From assembly GCA_017465745.1 (NCBI GenBank), contig JAFTVM010000073.1:1-54868 (forward strand): a stretch of 54,868 nucleotides of DNA, read 5' to 3'. The position numbers were made by a program, and so were the translations under genes. Below are positions 49,364 through 54,868 of the stretch, piece by piece. How positions within the stretch are numbered: the first letter of the stretch is position 1; the number at the start of each line of letters is the position of its first letter. Origin of the DNA: Oscillospiraceae bacterium (GTDB lineage Bacteria; Bacillota; Clostridia; Oscillospirales; Oscillospiraceae). The notes beneath the pieces were generated by a model. It was not told where the DNA came from. It did not search any database and was given only the letters and a program-made list of their open reading frames with translations.

Positions 49364-50533
49364 TCAGATTCGTGCCACGCCGGTTCTTCGTGCAGCTTCT
49401 GCCACAGCTTTTGCCACAGCGGGAGCCACCCGGGGATCGAAGGCTTCGGGCATGATCCGCTCATCTCCCAGTTCCGTTTCCGGGATCAGGGCAGCCAGGG
49501 CTTCGGCAGCGGCCAGCTTCATTTCCTCATTGATATCAGATGCCCGGACATCGAATGCGCCCCGGAAAATGCCGGGGAAAGCCAGCACATTGTTGATCTG
49601 GTTGGGATAATCGGAGCGGCCAGTGGAGATGATCCGGGCGCCGCCTGTCTTGGCGTCCTCCGGGAAGATCTCGGGGGTTGGATTGGCACAGGCAAAGAGG
49701 ATGGCATCGCGGTTCATGGATTTTACCATATCAGTCGTCACCAGGCCCGGGGCGGAGGTGCCGATGAAAACGTCCGCGCCCGCCAGCTTTTCGGCAAGAG
49801 AACCGGGTGTCTGTTCGGGATTGGTCAGCGCAGCCATTTCCGCCTGGGCCCAGTTCATGCCGGGACAGCCCACATACAGCGCGCCCTGTTTGTCACACAT
49901 GGTGATGTTGGTAAAGCCCGCGGTCAGCAGCATCCTCACGATGGCGATGCCCGCCGCACCTGCGCCCACGGTAACGATCTTCACGGCCTTGTCCTTGCCC
50001 ACCACCTTCAGGGCGTTCAGCAGGCCCGCCAGCACCACCACGGCAGTACCGTGCTGGTCGTCGTGGAAAACGGGAATGTCACAGCGCTCCTTGAGCTTGC
50101 GCTCGATCTCGAAGCACCGTGGGGCGGAGATGTCCTCCAGATTGATGCCGCCGAAGGATCCGGCCATCAGGGCCACGGCATTTACAAACTCCTCCACATC
50201 CTGGCTGCGGACACACAGAGGGAAGGCATCCACATCACCGAAGGCCTTGAACAGGGCACATTTGCCCTCCATGACCGGCATGCCCGCCTCGGGGCCGATG
50301 TTGCCAAGCCCCAGCACCGCGCTGCCGTCAGTGATAACGGCACAGAGATTATGCCGCCGGGTCAGTTCATAGCTTTTATTCACATCCTTCTGGATTTCCA
50401 GACAGGGGGCCGCCACACCGGGGGTGTAGGCCAGGGACAGCGCTTCCCGGTTGGTGACAGGGACGGTGGAGACCACCTCGATCTTACCCCGCCACTGCCC
50501 ATGGAGCCGGAGGGATTCTTCTGCATAGTTCAT
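49364..50533 (-). CDS. Malic enzyme (malate dehydrogenase, decarboxylating)
   Basis: This 389-residue short-type bacterial malic enzyme makes pyruvate, CO2 and reduced nicotinamide cofactor. The N-terminal domain has SLAYTPGVAAPC and VITDGSAVLGLGNIGPEAGM, then the metal site NLEDISAPRCFEIE and FHDDQHGTAVV. The Rossmann domain has TVGAGAAGIAI. After this motif comes CDKQGALYVG, but whether NAD or NADP is preferred is not clear by eye. The gene is monocistronic. Confidence 0.96.
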   Translation of the reverse strand: MNYAEESLRLHGQWRGKIEVVSTVPVTNREALSLAYTPGVAAPCLEIQKDVNKSYELTRRHNLCAVITDGSAVLGLGNIGPEAGMPVMEGKCALFKAFGDVDAFPLCVRSQDVEEFVNAVALMAGSFGGINLEDISAPRCFEIERKLKERCDIPVFHDDQHGTAVVVLAGLLNALKVVGKDKAVKIVTVGAGAAGIAIVRMLLTAGFTNITMCDKQGALYVGCPGMNWAQAEMAALTNPEQTPGSLAEKLAGADVFIGTSAPGLVTTDMVKSMNRDAILFACANPTPEIFPEDAKTGGARIISTGRSDYPNQINNVLAFPGIFRGAFDVRASDINEEMKLAAAEALAALIPETELGDERIMPEAFDPRVAPAVAKAVAEAARRTGVARI

Positions 50534-50620
50534 GGGTTTTTGCTCCTTTTCGTAAATTAACTACATTATACGACTGCCGCCCGGCCATTGCAATCCTTTT
50601 CGGTATACGGTATAAATGAA

Positions 50621-50646
50621 ACCGGGTACGCGCATGCGCACCCGGT
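50621..50646 (-). terminator. Terminator after recQ
   Basis: ACCGGGT and ACCCGGT arms enclose a GCGCATGCGC self-complementary core. The minus strand continues with TTCATTTAT. The T run is weak. Confidence 0.55.
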
Positions 50647-50650
50647 GATA

Positions 50651-52480
50651 TTATTGCCCTTGTTCTGCCTGAAAATCAGCGATGCGCTCCAGGAATTTCT
50701 TGCCGTACCAGGCGGCTTTGATCTCGCCCACGCCGGAGACCTTCCGGAATTCGGACATATTCTTCGGCGCTTTCTTGGCCATGTCGGAGAGGGTTGCGTT
50801 GGAGAAGATGACATAGGCCGGCACGTTGTTCTCCCTTGCCAGCTCGCCCCGCAGCTCCTTGAGGACATCGAAAAGCTCGGAGGAGGCACCCGCCAGCTTG
50901 GTGACTGCGACCTTCTGGACCTCCGGCTCCTTGCGAACCATCATGGTGACTTTCTTGCCCTGGTAGAGGACCTGGGCGGCCTGGGGCGTCAGGACCAGAA
51001 CATCGTGCTCCTCCCGTTTCAGATAGCCCAGTATCTCCAGGTGGTCTGCCATAGCCCGGATCTCGCTGCGCCCCATGTCCTTGAGCAGGCCGTAGGTGCT
51101 CAAGGCGGGAAGCTCCAGCTCCAGCAGTTTTTTCTCCTTGCTTCCCTGGAGCACCTTGGCGATCATGATGCTGCCAACGGCGTAGCCCAGCTTATCCTCC
51201 ACCCGCTTGACACAGGAAAGGATCATCTGACTTTCACGGGTGATGTCAGTTTCCTCGAACTGCCCCCGGCAGGTGCCGCAGTTGCCGCAGGCCTCCGGAT
51301 GTTTGGTCTGGCCGAAATATTCGAGAATGTAGCTGCGCAGGCACTGGGTGGTTCTGCAGTAGCCCACCATAGCGTCCAGCCGCTTCAGATCCTGCTCCCG
51401 GATCATGGTTTTCTGAGCCTCGCTCAGCTCCTCGTTCTCGGAATCACTTTCGATGAAGAACCGGGCGGTATCAATATCATGCTTATTGAACATCAGCACG
51501 CACTCCGCTTCGGAGCCGTCACGGCCAGCACGGCCGGCCTCCTGATAGTAGGCCTCGATGCACTTGGGCATATTGTAGTGGATAACGAAGCTCACATTGG
51601 ACTTGTCGATGCCCATGCCGAAGGCGTTGGTGGCCACCATGACTGTTGCCCGGTCATAGAGGAAATCCTCCTGATTTGCGGTGCGCTCGGCTTCATCGAG
51701 GCCTGCGTGGTAGCGGGTGGCGGCATAGCCCTTGTCCCGCAGCAGCTCGCAGACGGATTCCACATTCTTTCGGGTGGAACAGTAGACGATACCGCTTTTA
51801 TCCCGCCGGGCTGCCAGCTGGATCAGCAGCTCACTGCGCTTGAGTTCCGGGCGGACCACCTCGAAGAAGAGGTTGGGCCGGTCGAAGCCGGTGACGATCC
51901 GGTAAGGACTGCGCAGCTTCATGATCCGTTCCACATCCTCCCGAACCTGGGCGGTGGCTGTGGCCGTAAAGGCGCCCACCACCGGGCGGACAGCCAGCGA
52001 ATCGATGAAATTGACGATCCGCAGGTAACTTGGACGGAAATCCTGCCCCCACTGGGAAATACAGTGGGCCTCGTCCACGGCGATGAAGGAAATATGCAGT
52101 TTTTCCACAAGGCTGCTGAAGCCGGGATAATCCAGCCGTTCCGGGGCCACGTATATGATCTTATACTGCCCGGAGAGCATATTCCGGTACACGGCACGCA
52201 TCTGGGCGGCGTTCAAGGTGGAATTGATGTAGGCCGCGGGGACACCGGCGGCTTTCAGGGCCATGACCTGGTCGCGCATCAGGGAGATCAGGGGCGAGAC
52301 CACCAGCGTGATCCCCGGCATCAGCAGCGCAGGGACCTGGTAGCATATGCTCTTACCGCCGCCGGTGGGCATGATGCCGAACACATCGCGCCCGGAAAGC
52401 GCAGCGTCAATGAGTCCCTCCTGTCCGGGGCGGAACTCGGTATAGCCAAAAACACGCTCCAAGAGCGTCAGTTTATCCAT
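50651..52480 (-). CDS. recQ: ATP-dependent DNA helicase RecQ
   Basis: This 609-residue 3'-5' helicase has Walker A GIMPTGGGKSICYQVPAL (about 34-51), the DEAH box and aromatic loop AVDEAHCISQWGQDFRPSY, motif VI QEAGRAGRDG, the RecQ-Ct zinc site with cysteines in CLRSYI and HPEACGNCGTC, a winged helix, and a C-terminal HRDC domain (KELRGELARENNVPAYVIFS). All parts of a full RecQ are present. Monocistronic. Confidence 0.97.
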   Translation of the reverse strand: MDKLTLLERVFGYTEFRPGQEGLIDAALSGRDVFGIMPTGGGKSICYQVPALLMPGITLVVSPLISLMRDQVMALKAAGVPAAYINSTLNAAQMRAVYRNMLSGQYKIIYVAPERLDYPGFSSLVEKLHISFIAVDEAHCISQWGQDFRPSYLRIVNFIDSLAVRPVVGAFTATATAQVREDVERIMKLRSPYRIVTGFDRPNLFFEVVRPELKRSELLIQLAARRDKSGIVYCSTRKNVESVCELLRDKGYAATRYHAGLDEAERTANQEDFLYDRATVMVATNAFGMGIDKSNVSFVIHYNMPKCIEAYYQEAGRAGRDGSEAECVLMFNKHDIDTARFFIESDSENEELSEAQKTMIREQDLKRLDAMVGYCRTTQCLRSYILEYFGQTKHPEACGNCGTCRGQFEETDITRESQMILSCVKRVEDKLGYAVGSIMIAKVLQGSKEKKLLELELPALSTYGLLKDMGRSEIRAMADHLEILGYLKREEHDVLVLTPQAAQVLYQGKKVTMMVRKEPEVQKVAVTKLAGASSELFDVLKELRGELARENNVPAYVIFSNATLSDMAKKAPKNMSEFRKVSGVGEIKAAWYGKKFLERIADFQAEQGQ

Positions 52481-52545
52481 TCATTTCACCATTTTTCTTA
52501 TCTTTGCACGGGGTATTATCGCATATTTCCCGGAAGAATGCAAGG

Positions 52546-52580
52546 ACAAAAAGCACCGCCCTTCCGGGCGGTGCTTTATC
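52546..52580 (-). terminator. Terminator after the CobW pair
   Basis: A perfect 12-base stem AAAGCACCGCCC with a TTCC loop gives TTTTTG on the minus strand. Confidence 0.9.
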
Positions 52581-52582
52581 AG

Positions 52583-53527
52583 TTAAAATTCAGCCACATC
52601 GGGGTTGGCAGGCTCAGCGCCGGTCTCGACCCTGATGGCGGTCAGCACAGGGCCGACGTCGCCCTTGTAGAGCTTATGCTTCTCGGCGGTGATCTTCGCC
52701 TCCACCATGACCCAGCTCCGGGGAACCAGGTTCTTGGAATCCTTGTAGCGGCAGGGAATGCCGCAGAAGGCGATGTCTTCGACGCAGCAGGTCATGACAA
52801 ACCGGCCGGGGGCAAACATGGCGTTCTTATCCCGGCGGAGCATGGCCACCTGGGCCTTGAAGCGGACGATCTTGCCGTCGTACTTCTCCGGTTCCTCGGT
52901 GCAGTCCCGGTACCACAGGGCGTAGTGCTCGTCCTTGACCTCAATGACAGGGGCATTGATATCGAAGGGCAGCGGATCGATGACGTCATCGAATTCGGTG
53001 GTGCCGTCGGTGTAATCGTAGAGGATGTCAATGCGGCGGTTGGCAGCCCGGGCAATCTTATGGAAGGGCATGGTGTCCCCGCCCTTTTCCAGGCGGTTGA
53101 AAACCACCATCTGGGCGCCCACCAGCTTGTCCATCACCAGATTGCGCATATTGGCATTGTAGGCCATGAAGGTGGTGGCGTCGGCGAACATGACCTCCTG
53201 GGCCACGATCCAGTTTTCAGGCAGACGCATATAGAGGTCGCCCACCTGCTGCATGCCGTTCAGCTCAGCCACAATCCGGTCGGCATTGTACTTCTTCGCC
53301 AGAGCGTCCAGCTCCCTGGTGGTGACAGTCTGCTGGTCCAGGATCTCCAGGAATACATTCTGGCTGGGATAGGTGGAGAAATCAAACTCCTCCTCGCCCT
53401 CTTCGAACAGCAGGATCAGGGTGCGCTCGCCGTTATTGAAGCGGGAATCCTCCAGGGTCTCCTGGATGAATTTGGTCTTACCGGCATCCAGGAAGCCGGT
53501 GAACACATATACAGGGATCTCAACCAT
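52583..53527 (-). CDS. CobW-type GTPase fused to a YcgQ/DUF1980-like C-terminal domain
   Basis: This 314-residue protein has an N-terminal G3E GTPase with Walker A GFLDAGKTK (about 11-19) and VAELNGMQQVG in place of the usual EPSG switch region. The CxCC metal motif of CobW/ZNG1 proteins is absent, and VVFNRLEKGG stands where NKxD is expected. The C-terminal third (around GRFVMTCCVEDIAFCGIPCR) resembles the OB-like domain of YcgQ/TIGR03943 proteins, which lie with CobW-type zinc proteins in other Firmicutes. It starts three bases after the His-rich paralogue's stop. It is probably a metal-homeostasis partner. Confidence 0.8.
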   Translation of the reverse strand: MVEIPVYVFTGFLDAGKTKFIQETLEDSRFNNGERTLILLFEEGEEEFDFSTYPSQNVFLEILDQQTVTTRELDALAKKYNADRIVAELNGMQQVGDLYMRLPENWIVAQEVMFADATTFMAYNANMRNLVMDKLVGAQMVVFNRLEKGGDTMPFHKIARAANRRIDILYDYTDGTTEFDDVIDPLPFDINAPVIEVKDEHYALWYRDCTEEPEKYDGKIVRFKAQVAMLRRDKNAMFAPGRFVMTCCVEDIAFCGIPCRYKDSKNLVPRSWVMVEAKITAEKHKLYKGDVGPVLTAIRVETGAEPANPDVAEF

Positions 53528-53530
53528 GGC

Positions 53531-54868
53531 TTACACTCCGAACAGCTTGGCAACGGCATCCTCATCCAGCTTGGAGCCGATGACGCAGAGCTTGCCGTGG
53601 ATGTCGGCAGCGCCGGTACGGATGTCGATCTCCTCGGGCACCATGTCGAAATGGATCCAGGTGCCATCGGTGCAGGGCAGGATACCCTTGGCCCGGAGCA
53701 CCATGCCGTAGGCGCCGGAATCCAGCGCCTTCAGGGCCATCTCGACGGCAGCGCGGTCGAACTTCTTGTGGGTCTCGCGTCCCCAGGAGGTGAAGACCTC
53801 GTCGGCATGATGATGGTGATGGTCATGGCATCCGCAGGTGCAGTTTTCGTCGTGGTCGTGATGGTGATGATGGTGGTGCTCATGGTCGTGACCGCAGCAG
53901 CAGTGCTCATCATGATCATGATGATGCTCATGCGCCTCGTGATGGTGATGGTGCTCGTGCTCATGGTGATGGCAGCAGTGCGCCTCATCCTCATGGCCGT
54001 GGTGATGCTCGTGGCAGCCCTCATCGCCGTGGTGGTGACCGCAGTCGTGGTCATGGTGATGATGGTGCTCATGCTCCTCGTGATGATGGTGATGCTCATG
54101 ATGATGCTCGTGGTCGTGGCCGCAGCAGCAGTGCTCATCATGCTCGTGGTGATGATGATGCTCATGCTCCTCATGATCATGGCAGCCGCAGGTGCAGTGC
54201 TCGTCGTGCTCATGATGATGGTGGTGATGATGCTCCTCAGCGGCCAGACGCTCCATCTCCAGCTGTGCCAGTTCAGCAGCCAGGGTGGCCTTACCTTCCA
54301 TGGCGGCAATCAGCTGCTCACCGGTCAGCTCGCTCCAGGGGGTGGTAACGATGGTGGCAACCTCGTTGTGTTCACGGATCATGGCAACGCTGGTGTCCAG
54401 CTTGGCCTGGGGGATGGCATCGGTGCGGGACAGGATGATGGTGGAAGCGGTCTCGATCTGGTTGTTGTAGAACTCGCCGAAGTTCTTCATATAGACCTTG
54501 ACCTTGCCGGCGTCTGCCACGGCCACGGTGTAGCCCAGGGTCACGTTTTCATTGGTAACCTTATTCACCGCACCGATAACGTCGGACAGCTTGCCGACGC
54601 CGGAGGGCTCGATGATGATGCGGTCGGGATCGTACTCGTCGATGACCTGCTTCAGTGCCTTGCCGAAGTCGCCCACCAGGCTGCAGCAGATGCATCCGGA
54701 GTTCATTTCGGTAATGTTGATGCCGGCGTCCTGCAGGAAGCCGCCGTCGATGCCGATTTCACCGAACTCATTTTCAATCAGGACCAGCTTCTGGCCCTTG
54801 TAGGCTTCCTGGATCATTTTCTTGATGAGCGTCGTCTTGCCGGCGCCCAGGAAACCGGAGTAAATGTC
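53531..54868 (-). CDS. CobW/G3E GTPase with large His/Cys-rich insert (5' end outside window)
   Basis: 445 residues are visible; the frame continues past the right edge, so the start is missing, and the ATG at 54817 is internal. Walker A GFLGAGKTT is at visible residues 5-13, followed by ENEFGEIGID, the metal-binding SGCICCSL (CxCC at 59-62) and EPSGVGK. Residues 213-354 are an insert with roughly 76 His and 16 Cys, and the CobW C-terminal domain follows. Such proteins deliver or store zinc, cobalt or nickel. The insert is far larger than the usual short His stretch. The paralogue at 52583 follows in the same operon. Confidence 0.9.
   Translation of the reverse strand, partial: DIYSGFLGAGKTTLIKKMIQEAYKGQKLVLIENEFGEIGIDGGFLQDAGINITEMNSGCICCSLVGDFGKALKQVIDEYDPDRIIIEPSGVGKLSDVIGAVNKVTNENVTLGYTVAVADAGKVKVYMKNFGEFYNNQIETASTIILSRTDAIPQAKLDTSVAMIREHNEVATIVTTPWSELTGEQLIAAMEGKATLAAELAQLEMERLAAEEHHHHHHHEHDEHCTCGCHDHEEHEHHHHHEHDEHCCCGHDHEHHHEHHHHHEEHEHHHHHDHDCGHHHGDEGCHEHHHGHEDEAHCCHHHEHEHHHHHEAHEHHHDHDEHCCCGHDHEHHHHHHHDHDENCTCGCHDHHHHHADEVFTSWGRETHKKFDRAAVEMALKALDSGAYGMVLRAKGILPCTDGTWIHFDMVPEEIDIRTGAADIHGKLCVIGSKLDEDAVAKLFGV
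53807..54232 (-). repeat. Coding repeat: His/Cys-rich metal-binding tract
   Basis: The coding stretch is built of degenerate units rich in CAT/CAC and TGC/TGT codons. CTCGCHDH occurs near both ends and DEHCCCGHDHEHHH twice inside, giving an almost mirror-like order. It is in frame and uninterrupted. Such DNA is prone to slippage. Confidence 0.8.

Noticed and set aside
53807-54232. Microsatellite or CRISPR-like repeat
   Set aside because: The repeat is an in-frame His/Cys coding tract with no regular repeat-spacer structure.

Overview
The window is dense, GC-rich (about 55-60 % by eye) Firmicutes chromosome. Strong AGGAGG-type ribosome binding sites, TTGACA/TATAAT promoters with 17-base spacers, a large Bacillus-type SRP RNA and spore genes (GerW/YtfJ, SpoIID-like, a SleC-type cortex-lytic enzyme) point to an endospore-forming member of Clostridia. 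The gene content fits gut Oscillospiraceae/Ruminococcaceae; the family is inferred, not proven. No rRNA, tRNA, CRISPR array, transposase or prophage gene was seen.

Layout. 1-1124: an AT-richer strip with an unknown gene. 1269-5700: oligoendopeptidase F, an EamA exporter, a NUDIX hydrolase and an alpha/beta hydrolase. 5671-9039: recR, ybaB, dnaX, the SRP RNA and acpP, the conserved replication-repair block. 9147-11311: a translationally coupled BaiN-like flavoprotein and RpiR regulator. 11337-15809: scpA-scpB-DUF2953-gerW-dacA-rluB, a condensin/sporulation/wall operon containing a small palindromic element. 15837-20935: a small membrane protein, a TGS-nucleoside kinase, an XRE regulator with a partner sharing its C-terminal domain, metA and a SpoIID-like protein. 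20993-23415: an E2-like acyltransferase, a HAD phosphatase and cutC.

23458-28888 is an apparent dipeptide or muropeptide salvage operon (M20 dipeptidase, dipeptide epimerase, DUF819 membrane protein, transglutaminase-like protein) behind a perfect consensus promoter. 28894-33758: CarD regulator, PadR/DUF2812 pair with twin operators, pyruvate kinase, asparagine synthetase. 33847-35964: a SleC-type cortex lytic enzyme split into two genes, plus a peptidoglycan-binding protein. 36002-42387: pgsA, a possible 20-residue peptide gene, a polysaccharide deacetylase, a PfkB kinase and several small unknown proteins. 42384-46150: trpS, gltX and a second RpiR regulator.

46145-49312 holds an Sfp-type phosphopantetheinyl transferase and an ECF sigma / anti-sigma / lipoprotein-serpin operon, the most distinctive accessory system here. 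49323-54868: malic enzyme, RecQ, and two adjacent CobW-family GTPases. One of these carries a roughly 140-residue His/Cys metal-binding insert and runs off the right edge.

Most genes are housekeeping. The most interesting items are the sigma/serpin operon, the split SleC, the His-rich GTPase pair, the twin PadR operators and the palindromic element that supplies the dacA stop codon and the rluB ribosome binding site. All assignments come from reading the sequence; no database search was run.
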